Assembly: GCF_000208865.1 (NCBI RefSeq)
Contig: NC_018398.1
Span: 5,108,710 to 5,172,709, forward strand
Source: Neospora caninum Liverpool
Lineage: Eukaryota; Apicomplexa; Conoidasida; Eucoccidiorida; Sarcocystidae
Direction: 5' to 3'
DNA length: 64,000 nucleotides
Positions 22,005 to 33,182 of this stretch are shown piece after piece. The notes beneath the pieces are model-generated. The model made no database searches, was not told the origin of the DNA, and was given only the letters and a program-made list of their open reading frames with translations. Position numbers and translations under genes: made by a program. The stretch's first letter is position 1; each line of letters starts with the position of its first letter.

Positions 22005-24287
22005 ATATGTTGATGCATGCGAAGTGCTTGGCTATACCCGAATACATGTACAGACCGTGCGATACGTGGATGCTTGTTTGTATATCGGCGCACAGAGGTG
22101 TTTATTCGCAAATAGGCATCCTTTTGCGTGTACATCGTTGCTTTCTAGGCGCCGTTTTAGATCTGTTGTGTGGGGTGGATATGTCGTGCGTCGAGTATGT
22201 ATTGGAGAGCGAGGATCCAGGATTTTGGGTCATCGTGGGAAAATGGGGAAGACGTCCGGCAAAACCCGTTTCAAGCTTTGCGGATGAAACACATCCGCGT
22301 GCACTTTTTTATCCTCTATATTCGTGTATATATGTGTGTATATGGATATTGTTTTTAGCTGTTTTGTGTCTGTGTATAGCTGCGAGTCTGTGCGAGAGCA
22401 TGGTGACGAGCTGAGACAGCGCCCTGTTCTGGGAGGGCGGATATACGAAGCTGGAACCAAGGGGGAGAAAAAGAGAGAGGTTTGTTTTCTCCAGAGACTC
22501 TGTTCGGTTGTCTGCAGGTGGCGACCTAACTGGGCGATCGCCGATCCAATTTGCACTTTCATTTTCTCCATCTTTGTGCTCTTCACCACGCTGTCGATCC
22601 TGAAGGAAGTAAGTTTTTCGCGACACGCCGAGCGTCCCGTCGCTTGCACGTGAAGGCCCGACACACGGACTTTTTCCAATGGAGAGAGAGAAACGCGAAC
22701 TCCAGGCGCGTCCGCTTCTTCCTCACCCCTGTTTCTTCTTTCCCCGTTCATCTGGTCTCTGTCTTCGCGCTCTCTTCTCCAATTTCTTTCTCTTTCCTCG
22801 GGGTTTGTGGGTCTGTCTGCGGCTCGCTTGTTCTCACGCGGTCTTCTCGGGGCGCTTGAGTGCGTGCCTGGCAGTGTTTACGTTTTCGCGAAAAAACGTG
22901 GTGCCTTCTCGTCGCGTCGCGGATTCTCTTCGCGCAGGCTCTGAATGTGCTGATGGAGGGAACGCCTGTGGGGATCGACGCGCGAGCGCTGCAAGAGGAT
23001 CTGTTGCTCATCCCGGGCGTCGTCGAAGTTCACGACCTCCACGTTTGGTCACTGTCAGTCGGGAAACCTTCTCTGGCTTGCCACGTCGTCGTCGGTGAGG
23101 AGGCGCGAGGAACCCGCGACACGCAGGCGCGGCAAAGAAACAACAAGGGCGAGAAAGGAACAAAGGGAGAGACGGCGAGAAGCGCGGGGGAGGACTGAGA
23201 GAGGGCCAGGGAGAGACAAGAAGAGGAAGTGGAAAAAGAGGTGCCGCGCGCGGGGCAAAGAAGTGCGCATTCTGAAGAGTGTGCAGGTAAAGAGCGACAG
23301 ACGCCGCGGTCGCGAGAGCAAAGCGCGTCGGCGCGCATTGCAGCATTCTCACTTGCTTGCTCTCTGCCAATGTGTATTCCCATGGATACGCGGACGTGGT
23401 CACGTACACAGAGATGCACGCGTCTATATACACGCATATGAAGAACTAGATATGTATTCACGTGCGTATATAATAGTGATATACGTGATTAAAGCCAGTT
23501 TCGGTGTGTTGACGATTTTTTGCGGCGGTGGGGAGGAATCGGGGCGTGACATGAGTGCTGCTCAGCACGGCGGCTTCCGTCCTTTCGCTCACGTGTTTCT
23601 CAGAAAATGAAGACGTCGCCCGAAGCGTCTTGCGAAAGGCGACAGTCCTTTGCCAGCGCAAATACGCGATTCTTCACACGACAATTCAGGTACGGCTGCT
23701 GTTCGGCTCGAGGGGCAAACACACTTTTTTGCCTAATCGACGACGAGGGAAGAAGGAACGAGCCCAGACCGAGCGCTTCCTTTTTTCCTTCCACAAAAAG
23801 GCTTCCCGCGCCTCGACACAAAACGCCTAATAGACATGCATCGGAATGCCCCTGGTGTGCGGAAACCTCCTCAGGAACTTTCTCCTTTTCTCTCTCCTTT
23901 CTTCTGCGTCTCTTTGTCTCACGTTCTCTCCCCCTTGTTCTCTCTGTCTCTTGTTCTCCCTCTCTTTCTCTCTGTCTCTTGTTCTCCCTCTCTTTCTCTC
24001 TCTTTCTTTGTGTGTGTCTTTGGACCCCTTCGAAATACATGCCTCATTGTTCACGTAAATCTGTATGTCGGTGAACCGTCCACATACGCTTGCATACCTT
24101 TGCATACAACGGCATATTTATATATATGTATATATGTCAGTGTGTATGTATGACGAGTGTGCTTGTGCCGATTGGACGCGTTTTGTGCCTTGCATTTTCG
24201 CAGACGGACTTCTCTTCGGACAAGAAGACGTGCGAAACGGAAGCCCACCAAAAGTGCAGCGATCCGATGAAAGTTTTTCGCGGCTAG
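19461..24287 (+). CDS. ZnT: Cation diffusion facilitator zinc transporter (ZnT family)
   Basis: Six exons: 19461-20431, 21084-21842, 22518-22608, 22938-23094, 23604-23689 and 24204-24287, all GT-AG and in phase, giving 715 residues. CDF proteins export Zn2+ from the cytosol into organelles or out of the cell in exchange for protons. TM1 begins near residue 282. The zinc site is intact, with HLLSD (His313/Asp317) in TM2 and HALGD (His558/Asp562) in TM5, the His-Asp pairs typical of zinc-specific ZnTs. SFGYHRAEILGALLSVFLIW follows TM2. Between TM4 and TM5 is a long His/Cys-rich loop (about residues 403-545) with HTHG, HAHESHD and two HGCC motifs. The cytosolic C-terminal domain shows VHDLHVWSLSVGKPSLACHV. 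The N-terminal ~280 residues are an unconserved extension. Toxoplasma has a characterised vacuolar ZnT; orthology is likely but not tested. Confidence 0.93.
20767..21030. repeat. CTCTTTCTCC pyrimidine tract in ZnT intron 1
   Basis: About 260 bases contain almost only C and T in CTCTTTCTCC/CTTTCTCTCT-type units with short-range mirror symmetry. The tract lies in intron 1 about 55 bases before the acceptor of exon 2. Confidence 0.9.
21925..22008. repeat. (CTAT)n tetranucleotide repeat in ZnT intron 2
   Basis: About 80 bases of CTAT units with one ATATCTAT interruption lie in intron 2 of the zinc transporter. The unit is the complement class of the GATA repeat in FEN1 intron 1. Confidence 0.92.
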
Positions 24288-27058
24288 CGAGCGCCGCGGC
24301 GGCCAGGTGAGCGGCGTTCAGACCCTCGCTCCTCTCGCCTCTCGCGCGACCGACGCCTTTCTGTTACTCCGAGGCAAAAAGACGCGAGTGCATCTCTCTC
24401 TTTCACTCCTCCCGAGTCGACGCAGGAACCTGAGCACCGCCGCGTCTTGTGCCTCTCGCTCTCGGAGTGCATGGCTACCGCCCGTGGGTGCACTCTCCTG
24501 TACTATATTTATATATAGTGTGTTTCCCGACGCGTCGGCGTTGACAAGTCCACGCGGGTGTCTGCGCGTCGCGTCCTCCCTGTATGCAGCTTCCGTGTCA
24601 CCGTTTTTATTCCGAGTTTCTCTTCTTTGAATCTGCACACGCCTTTCCCACTCGCTCCTGCCTCCTGTCGGCCGCTGGAGGGACGCACACCCCCCCTTTC
24701 TGCCTGCGTCTTCTGAGGCGCATCTCGGTGCGCACGAATGTAGCGATTTTGCGAGGACACCGGTCGGTTGCGCTCCAGCAAAGAGCACCATTTACGCCGA
24801 AAAAAGACGCAAATCTGTTTTTTGCCGGTGGGAACCGCGCCCTAGCGCCTTCAAGCCCGGCCCCCCCCCCCTCCCCCCCCGTGGAATCCACACTCACAGC
24901 CTCTCTGCGGCGACACGAACTCAAACTGAGGAAGGAAAAACCTCGAGAGGGCGTCGAAACAAAAATTGTCTCTTTTTGTCCGCCATGAGATTGCTCCGGC
25001 GATAAAACACTATGCCTATTATATGTTTATATAATGCATAGTATATATAATTCATCGTATACATAATTCATAGTATATATATATATATATATATATATGC
25101 ATATGCGCGTAGATGCATCGACCTATTTGCGGCGGCCCGTGTATAGAGTTATGGACGTGGATGCGCGTTTCCGTGTTAGCCGTGTCGCCTTCGTTTCGAG
25201 GCTCTCTCGAAGACTCCAGAGGACTTCTCGACTCCTTTTGTCTCTTCCGCATGCGCCGGCAGGCGTGTCTCTTCTGCCTCGTCGCGTTCGCTTCCTTCCC
25301 TCTTCGTTTTGTCGTCCATACGGATGATGTCGGACCCTGGGACTCTGTGCTTGCAGAGGCGCGTGGTGTCACGGCCACGCATTCGCGGGGGAGGCAGCAA
25401 GACTGTGTTTCGGCTCTTCCCGAGTCCCCCGCACCCCCCGAGACGGGCGATCTTCGCCCAGCTGTCCCCACAAGCAAAAGCGCCGAAAGATATCGGCATT
25501 AATGCATCGGGACATACCTGTACACAGACGTAGCCTTCGGTTTCTATGTGCACACAAAAAGGTGCATAGATGCAAACGCCAGCACAGACACAGGGCGGCA
25601 CCGTTCGTAGCGCCGTGGGAGACCTCGAAACAAATATATACATATATGTATATATTAGGTGTATGTTGATACGTACGCACTGAGATACCTTTTCTTGTAA
25701 TACAGTGTGATGTGCGAGTTTTAGAAGGGCAGTACATACAGTTGAATCTGTAGGAACCCTCTGCCTGGTTCTCTTCCCGCGACATCTCCACGTTCCTGGT
25801 CTATCGACAGCATCAACTTCCTGGTGTCTTTTCCCTCTCTACCTCTTTCGCTTATTCTCTCTTATCGCTCTCGTTCTCCCTGCGTGTGTATCTCTCTGTC
25901 GCGCGTTCGCGTTGCTTGTGGTTTCCATGTTCTTTCACACACGCACACACGTCCGCCGCGTTTTCCTGGAGAGCGCGACGGAAACCATTTCTGGTCCAAA
26001 AACGCCTGGACTCGAACAAGCCGGCTGCAAACCTCTTCCCCGCTTCAGACCCACAGACCTGCTTCTGTGTCTACAAAAGATCGAAACGGATAAAAGCATG
26101 CAAAAATTCAAAAACGCATGCAAATCCTTTTTGTAGCGATGCCGTGCATTGGCGGTGCCCAGGGGGAGCGCACCCACACGACCAGGGAAGCGTCGACAAA
26201 GCAGGACCAGCATTTCCTTGTAAGAAACTGGAACGGACCGCAAACGAGAGAGGCTCCCACCCACGTTCCCGCCACTGTGGAGCCTGTGGGAGAGATGCGC
26301 GTGCGCGGGTATCTCTCCTCCTGGAAGGGTTGGGCAAACCGCAGAAACTCCCACATGCACACCTTTGCATGCGTTTGCATGCAGACTAGGCAGATTGGCA
26401 ATGAGAGTTGCACGAAAGACGCACGGACCGCGACACTTGCCCACCCCCACTTGTCAGGTCCCATGGACAGGGGAAACTGGTAGCGCGACACCCATTTTTG
26501 ACCCGCCGTGGCTGCCGGCCCGCCGCTTGAAGTCAGCTGAAAAGGCAATCTGCATGCGGTGCGCGTTCCAGGGCATCGACACGCACCTGCGAAGTTCCGC
26601 AGCGCGCCACCGCCTCGAAAATCTCTGAGACTAACCCGCCTGTCTACACCGCCGACGCGTGCGTCCCCTACGACGTCACGAAACCCCGCCACAGACACAA
26701 ACTGCTAGAAGAGAAGGGAATCCGGCACCCAAGAAGGACGAGAAAGGAGACAAAGACTGGACAGGAGAAAGCACGAGACGCTCTCCCTCTCTGCGTCGGG
26801 TCCTAAGCGGTTTTCGGCTTCGAGCGTCTCGCAGGGTGCTCCACCTGATTCGAAGGGAAGGCGAGACGCCTCTTCACGAAGAGAGGAAGCGCGGCAAAAG
26901 GCGCGACAGGCTGCAGAGAAAAGGCCGCGTATGCAGACGAGAATCTGACAGGGGCGGCGAGAAAAAGAGCCGCAACGAAGAGCAGAAGAGAAAGAGATAC
27001 TGTGAACCCTTGAAAAAACCAAGAAAACAAATAACCGCGCGAGATATCAGCGAGATTT
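24288..27058. other. Convergent intergenic region between ZnT and UBE2J
   Basis: The 3' ends of the zinc transporter (plus) and the UBE2J-type gene (minus) face each other across 2.8 kb. It holds a C-rich run (24861-24880), TA-rich DNA at about 25018-25098 and many short open frames on both strands. None shows a motif, a signal peptide or a splice-consistent extension. No gene is recognised. Confidence 0.5.
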
Positions 27059-28145
27059 CTATCGCTCATCAAGTTGGAGAGACGCACGCAAGCGACAAAG
27101 AAGCGCCGCGACACTCGTTCCCACAATGAGGACAATGAGCAGGGTTGTCGGGGAGAATAGGCCTCGGCGGAGCATCCACTCTTCTACCCTCCCCAGCGCT
27201 CTCCTCGGGGCCCTCTCAGCGCCACGACCGCCTGTCGCCTCCCCGCAGGACGCGCTCTGGATGCTCCCGTTCTTTCTCTCAGTCGCCTCGCGTGCGGGCG
27301 AGTCGGCCTGTCGCTGCGCCGGCTCCAGGCAGGGGACACGAGAGAGCGAGAAGCCGCGTGTCGGATCCTGAACGCACGTACAAATTTGGGCACATATGTA
27401 TGTATATATATATATATATGTAAATACATCTGGAAAAACGTGCATGTGAAGAGACATACAAATATACATACATATATATAAAAGCAACAGATGCACGCGA
27501 GAGCCACCGGCTGAGCGGCGCAGCGACGTCGGTCCCGAGACACCCCAAACGCGTGCATGCATGGCTCCTATGAAAAAGATGCATGTATAAAAAATGCACC
27601 GAAGCACACAGACCTCCTTAGATACCTGTATTTACATGTATTAAGTTTTCACGAGTGCATATGTGAATACGGAAATATGTCGACATTTATATATTTCTGT
27701 GCATGGGGAATTCTCCCTGTCACACATGTATGATGTGCATATCAATCTATATATCCACCTAGAGGTCAGATGTTTGTACAGGGTAAGTATGATTGTGTTT
27801 TGTCGCCCACATATTTTGAGTCGTCGACAAATTCGGGAAACATGGCCGCGAAGTTTCTGTGTTTTTTATTTTCTGCAAAGGACTGCAGAGCCAGGCGCCG
27901 TCGCTGCGCGTAACTCATCGAGATGCTCCCGTGCGTCGCGGCGTCAGCAGCATCTGAAAAAAAAAAACGTTTCGGCACACACCAGCGGGAAGCCTATCTA
28001 TCTACACATCATCAAATACATGCAGGGAAAAAAACGGATACTTACACATATGCAAATCTATCCATGTACACACGTGTACGCACATGCGTTTTTACACGCA
28101 TGTTACTTTGTGGACGTACATGTATACACATACAAATTTGGGCGC

Positions 28146-28182
<37 letters not shown>

Positions 28183-30356
28183 TGGACAGACGTATATGTG
28201 AAGAGACATAGACATATGCATACATACATATATCTATATACGTATATGACGAGACTATAGGCAAGTTTCGCTGCGTACATAACGATGGATACAACGAGGA
28301 AGGCACCCTTAGGAGAGAGATGTCTCCTGTATGTATCTGGGTGCTCGGTTTAGAATATTTTTAGTTCCTGCTGATTCTCGCCATTCTCAGCTTTGCGTGT
28401 CGCGTCTCTCGAAGCGCTTTGTCGTTCCATATTAATCTAGCGTGATTCTCTGAGAGCCGCCCGGCGTCGCAATATCGCCCCGCGTGGTCGAGCGTCATTG
28501 CAAACCGGAGTTGTAAACGCAATCGCCTTCGGGTTTTCGCTCCTTTTCACTCGCCCGAAGGAATCCCGAGAGAACGCACCGAGCATGAAACTGAGAAAGC
28601 CCGTGGCGAGGGTCTCCAGCCTCCACGAGGGATTCCACGACTCCTGAAGGCAAAGGCGACAGCCCCAAACGTTCGCGCATGCACTCAGACGAAATCGATG
28701 TCCACGCCCGCGCATGAGATCAAGAGAAAGGACACCAGGGATGCATATATGTCCACAGAAGCCTCTCCACAGATGCAAAGACCATTGGCATATCCATACA
28801 TATATCCTGTATGTGTTCCATGCTCATGTAAGTATATTACATATAAATATATATCAACATATATATACTGCGCACATGTGCGTAATATATCACATATTCA
28901 CAAAGGCAGCGCGAGTATATATGCGGAGATCCTGCATTTTGTATAGATAGGAATAAACGTCAAGGACGGAGAGCCTTGTGGAGGCGGCGGAGTTGATGGA
29001 GGCGCACACACGCCTACGCGAACATGTCTGCATGCAGAGATACCGGTCCATGCAGAGATACCGGTCCATGCAGAGATACCGGTCCATGCAGAGATACCGG
29101 TCCATGCAGAGATAACGGTGCATGCGGGTATATTTGCAGAGGCGCTGAAACGTTCTTTCGCAGAAGTTGCAACGCGGTATTCTTTTGCCGCGCGCGCGCG
29201 AACCCCTCGCCTTCCGCGTCAGTGTTTGAGACGCGTTCATTTTTGCGTTTGCATCCAGAGGCAATCTGAAGTGTCGCAGAATCGCTTCTCTCCTCACCGG
29301 GTGAAAATCACTCATGGACATGCACAGTCGCTGGTTGACTTCGAAGCGACCGCTTGGCGTGAGCATGAAAATCGACGGGGGCGCAAAGGGGTAGCTCGTA
29401 GGGAAGACCTGCAGATACAGGCCGCGAAGACTGAGGCAGAAACGTGAGGAGGAAGAGGAAGCAGCGGAAGGCCGAGGAAGAAGAGTGAAAAAGGAGAGGA
29501 CCGGAGATAAAAAGGAGAGAGTAAGACACGTCAAGGGAGACGAAGGAATGGCAAACGGAAAAGAGTGCGCCAGAGGAGGACCACATCGAAGAAGGTGAAA
29601 ACTCGCTCTGCGAAGGAAGGAGTACGGTTTCAGGGAGACAACAAGAAGACAGAGGCGCCACAGATGAGCGAAGACAGAGAGAACAGGAAGAGATCCAAAA
29701 GTCGCACTCAGCGGGACATCCGTGAAGAAAACCGCAGTTCTAGGGCAGTGTCTTCCACCTCTTCTCTTCCCCTCTTCTTTTCCCCTCTTCTCTTCCTTCC
29801 GTCTCCCTTCTCCATTTCTTCTTTCTCCTGGCTTCGCCTTGACGCGTTTCATCGCTCACCAGCTTGCCGTGGTAGACGCCCCCGTGGTAAGGCGAATCGG
29901 CAGGGAGATCGTGCCTGGGCAGATGAAAGAGAAAAACGAGAGTCCGGTGCACTCGAACTGATCTAATACATGCATGCAGACTTCGGAGGCCTCTTGTGTG
30001 TGTGCGCGCACGCAGCACGGGGACAGCGATTCCTTCATAAAACGCGACACAGCAGAAAAAAGGGAGGATGCGTTCATGTACATCTCTATCGGCACAGATG
30101 GAACGACGGTCGATGCATAAAAAGCGGAAGCGCGACGGAGACGAGAAGAGAGCTCGAAATTCGCACGGAAGCCGCGAGAGGCGGAAGAAAGCAGCGAGGA
30201 GGCTTACAGGACGAAATGCCAGGTGAGCATGTCGTTCAGGTCCGGTCGCAACTGGACGTGGGGAACCCCGCCCTGCTTTTGCAGGAGGGCGAACTCGCGA
30301 GCGAGGCGGCCAGGCCCCAGAAACGCCCCTCGCGCACCCGCCTTATCGCGACCCAT
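27059..30356 (-). CDS. UBE2J: UBE2J/Ubc6-type tail-anchored ubiquitin-conjugating enzyme
   Basis: Six minus-strand exons: 30356-30208, 29914-29860, 29408-29298, 28643-28580, 27953-27811 and 27367-27059, giving 276 residues. The protein is an E2 of the Ubc6/UBE2J class, which works at the ER membrane in ER-associated degradation. The UBC fold reads through the exons in order: [39 protein letters not shown] then [22 protein letters not shown], and [11 protein letters not shown] with active-site Cys97. [21 protein letters not shown] and [22 protein letters not shown] follow. The usual His-Pro-Asn triad is replaced by TPSGRF, as in UBE2J, where TPNGRF is usual. A single hydrophobic segment at residues ~249-265 close to the C-terminus fits a tail anchor. 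The exon 5 donor (GTGGGC) is weak and was chosen because it keeps phase with the membrane anchor. Confidence 0.9.
27373..27484. repeat. Dispersed repeat copy 1 (UBE2J intron 5)
   Basis: This block shares a long imperfect match with 28125-28240. Both read ACAAATTTGGGC, then a TA tract, then ATACATCTGGA, then ATGTGAAGAGACATA, then a CATACATA run. Order and spacing are conserved, so it is not just shared TA content. Confidence 0.75.
28125..28242. repeat. Dispersed repeat copy 2 (UBE2J intron 4)
   Basis: Second diverged copy of the block at 27373-27484, lying in the neighbouring intron of the same gene. The internal TA tract is longer here (about 28149-28178). Confidence 0.75.
29031..29120. repeat. 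18-bp minisatellite, five copies (UBE2J intron 3)
   Basis: Five head-to-tail copies of CATGCAGAGATACCGGTC. The first four are identical and the last has two changes. Each unit carries the palindrome ACCGGT, and the junctions carry CATG. It is entirely intronic. Confidence 0.95.
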
Positions 30357-32165
30357 GATGGCAAACGCGAGAAAGAGCAACAAGGGGAAAGCGAAGGAGC
30401 GAAACGAGAGGGAGTCTGACGGAGAGAAGCGGGCGACACACGGGAGAAGACTGCGAGGACGCGTAGGGGAAGACGAGAGACACGGAGTCGAGAGACCGAA
30501 GGGCGAGAAGACACCCCTCAGGAAGAGAAATGCCGCCAAGAGCAGCAAGCGGACGGACAACGAAATGAAGACAAGAAAAGACAGCCGAACGTGCGAGAAC
30601 GGGAGACAGACAGAAAGAGGCTCAGACGACAAGAAACAGCATTGGGATGGAGTCTACCAACGCGAAGCACGGAGGGTCAAACGAGGACAGAGAGGCCGAT
30701 CCGGAAGAAGAGGGGAAATGCCGATTGAGGGAAGATGCAAAAGTGCGGGAGGGAACTGGCAGAAGGCCCCTCTTGGTTTCCAAGGAAGACTTTCCCCCTT
30801 CTGTTCCGGCTCACACAGGACCGCGCTGGCGCGAGGCAGCAAGCGACAAATCGCGAAAATGATAGAGACTTGTTTCCGCTCTCGTCTCAAATTCGTGTGC
30901 GGAGGAAAGGGGTTGCGACAGACGTCAGTCGGGTACTCTTTTCCCTTTCTGATTCTCCGCTTTGACTACGCGTTTTCACGCTTCTCCCGTGGCTCACGAC
31001 GACAGTGGCAACGTCATCGGAAACGCAGAAAAGAACAACGCGCGGTCGCCCGTTCCTTTAAGCTGTGGAGCAGAGGCGAGGCAAAGAGTTGAAACTCTCT
31101 TTTACCCTAGTCCAGAGCAGACGAGGTCAAAAAACCGAAGAGCACTGCGGCTGTAGTATCTAGCGCTAACAACAACAACAACAACAACAACAGAGCACAC
31201 ATGCGCTTTTCCCGTGCACGTCGAGCAGCGAGGTGTATGTACAGCCCGGGCTGCTTCGAGCGCAGGCCGTCGCAGGGAAAGTCATGAAACCGCTATATGC
31301 GCTGATTTTTTCCTTGTTTCTCGTGTTAGTGCGGAAAGAGTGTGCTGGGGAAGATTTACGCGCGGTTTCGTGTGAGTATAGCGTTCCGAGCCGCTTCAGA
31401 ACCACGCAACTCGCGCCGGTGCGGCTACTCGCTCATGGGACACGAGGACCGTCGAGACAGTTCTTCCGGGAGGCACCGCTCTCTCTGTGTCTATCGAGTT
31501 GCCTAGTCTCCGTGTGCGTTTCTGACTTCCACCTTCAGCACAGGCGTCAACGATTTGGAGGAAACGTGGCAAAACACAAAGGATGTCGCCCGGAGACGCG
31601 CCTCCGCACAAAAACCCGTCTTCCCCATGAAAATAACCCACGCTGCCGCAATGCCCGTGGTGATTGCTCGTGTGCGCGAGATTCCTGGCCTATTGGGCAG
31701 GGTGGAAATTGCGTTTAACATAATCAAACCTGCGCAATTCGGCACGGTTTCGGTGTCGTTTTTGCTTGGGTTTCTTCTTAGTCGCTTTCTTCGCTGAGAA
31801 CCTGTTGGTTGCTGGCAGTGGTCAACGTTTCTCCCCTGCACTGCTGTCTCAGTGGAAAAAAACGGACTGGAGCACGAGGACCGGAGAAGAGCACGCAGGC
31901 GATTCCAGGAAGCGCAGCAGGCACACTGCCCAGTTGGAGACGGACGGGGTCTCCGCACCTCCGAGCAACTTTCCTCGCCCACCCGTCGCTTCGGCAGGGT
32001 CGGTGCGACCTCTCCTTTTTTCCCTCAAAGTTCGTGCGTCGTTTTGTCGCGTGGTGGCGTCCGTTGCTGTACATTCTTCTTTTTTTCCAGTTTTCCCTCG
32101 CGTTTTCTGAAGGCGTGAGCGCGTTGTTTTAGCTGTCACTTCCGAAACTCTCGTTTTCTTCCGCA
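30357..32165. promoter_or_regulatory. Divergent upstream region of UBE2J and secreted repeat protein
   Basis: The start codons of the UBE2J-type gene (minus) and the secreted repeat protein (plus) are 1.8 kb apart. The region holds an (AAC)n tract at about 31168-31191 and no recognised gene. It should contain both promoters and leaders; this is inferred from orientation only. Confidence 0.45.
31168..31191. repeat. (AAC)8 trinucleotide repeat
   Basis: About eight AAC units between the divergent UBE2J and secreted repeat protein genes. Confidence 0.9.
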
Positions 32166-33182
32166 ATGAAGCGACTGGTGTTCCCCTGCGCGTTCGTCCC
32201 CGCAGCGCTTGTGCTGCTTGCCGGTGGTCCCGCTGCGGTGTCCCCGGCGTTCGCTTTTTTCACCGATTTGGTTGCCGAAGAGGAAACTGCGGCGTCTCTC
32301 ATGAGCGGTACGTCTATGCGAGGCGCTGATTTCTCCGGCTCTCGCAAAGAAAGTGCGCCCAAGAGAGCCGTCTCGCCGGAGGTGCCGAAGCCCACGCAGA
32401 AAGTCAAGGAAGAGTCTTCGCAGTCTGAGGAGACAGTCAAGGGAGAGTCTTCGCAGTCTGAGGAGACAGTCAAGGGAGAGTCTTCGCAGTCTGAGGAGAC
32501 AGTCAAGGAAGAGTCTTCGCAGTCTGAGGAGACAGTCAAGGGAGAGTCTCCGCAGTCGGAGGAGACAGTCAGGGGAGAGTCTTCGCAGTCGGAGGAGACA
32601 GTCAGGGGAGAGTCTTCGCAGTCGGAGGAGACAGTCAGGGGAGAGTCTTCGCAGTCTGAGGAGACAGTCAGGGGAGAGTCTTCGCAGTCTGAGGAGACAG
32701 TCAGGGGAGAGTCTTCGCAGACTGACGAGGCGGCGGAGGCAGAGACGCCCGTGGAAGGTCCGGAGGCGGCGGAGGCAGAGACGCCCGTGAAAGGTCCGGA
32801 GGCGGCGGAGGCAGAGACGCCCGTGAAAGGTCCGGAGGCGGCGGAGGCAGAGACGCCCGTGGAAGGTCCGGAGGCGGCGGAGGCAGAGACGCCCGTGGAA
32901 GGTCCGGAGGCGCCGGAGCGCGAAGCAGCAATCACCTCCGTGGTGGAATCCGTGGATGAGGCGGGCGATTTCCTGAGGGCTCGTCAGGTTGAAAGTGGTC
33001 AGTTCGAGGATGCCAGCCAGTACAAACCTGGCGAGGAAGCCAACAGTCCCAATTCCCTCTCGCTGGCGCTCTCATCTGTGGTTTTCGCGTTCTTGTCTCT
33101 GGTGACGAGCGCGCTCGAATTCAACTCCGGTAAGAAGAGTACAGACGTCAAAATCTATGACCCCACGGAGGCCGAAGAATAG
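32166..33182 (+). CDS. Secreted repeat protein with two tandem arrays and C-terminal membrane segment
   Basis: A single-exon frame of 338 residues; I do not recognise the family. It opens with a signal peptide (MKRLVFPCAFVPAALVLLAGG, cleavage probably near AFA at ~28-30). Residues 80-189 are ten copies of an 11-residue unit V(K/R)(G/E)ESSQSEET (32403-32732), the last ending TDEA. Residues 190-249 are five copies of a 12-residue unit AEAETPV(E/K)GPEA (32733-32912). A hydrophobic stretch at about residues 297-319 is followed by a short charged tail (KKSTDVKIYDPTEAEE). The overall plan, with signal peptide, acidic repeats and one late membrane segment, resembles dense-granule or other secreted coccidian proteins, but that is analogy only. 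The repeats also keep other frames open on both strands. The ATG follows a pyrimidine-rich leader. Confidence 0.8.
   Translation: MKRLVFPCAFVPAALVLLAGGPAAVSPAFAFFTDLVAEEETAASLMSGTSMRGADFSGSRKESAPKRAVSPEVPKPTQKVKEESSQSEETVKGESSQSEETVKGESSQSEETVKEESSQSEETVKGESPQSEETVRGESSQSEETVRGESSQSEETVRGESSQSEETVRGESSQSEETVRGESSQTDEAAEAETPVEGPEAAEAETPVKGPEAAEAETPVKGPEAAEAETPVEGPEAAEAETPVEGPEAPEREAAITSVVESVDEAGDFLRARQVESGQFEDASQYKPGEEANSPNSLSLALSSVVFAFLSLVTSALEFNSGKKSTDVKIYDPTEAEE
32403..32732 (+). repeat. Coding 33-bp tandem repeat, ten copies
   Basis: Ten consecutive 33-base units encode V(K/R)(G/E)ESSQSEET. Variants cluster, with K-type units first and R-type units last, and TCTGAG and TCGGAG alternatives occur in neighbouring copies. 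That pattern fits local unit duplication. Confidence 0.95.
32733..32912 (+). repeat. Coding 36-bp tandem repeat, five copies
   Basis: Five consecutive 36-base units encode AEAETPV(E/K)GPEA, differing almost only at one Glu/Lys position. The array abuts the 33-base array directly. Confidence 0.95.

Noticed and set aside
29031..29120. The five-copy 18-bp repeat as a CRISPR array
   Set aside because: Units abut directly with no unique spacers, and the context is a eukaryotic intron.
32129..32935. A 268-codon antisense frame and a 145-codon alternative frame over the secreted repeat protein
   Set aside because: Both arise because the repeat units lack stops in several frames. Only the chosen frame has a signal peptide and a membrane segment at its non-repeat ends.
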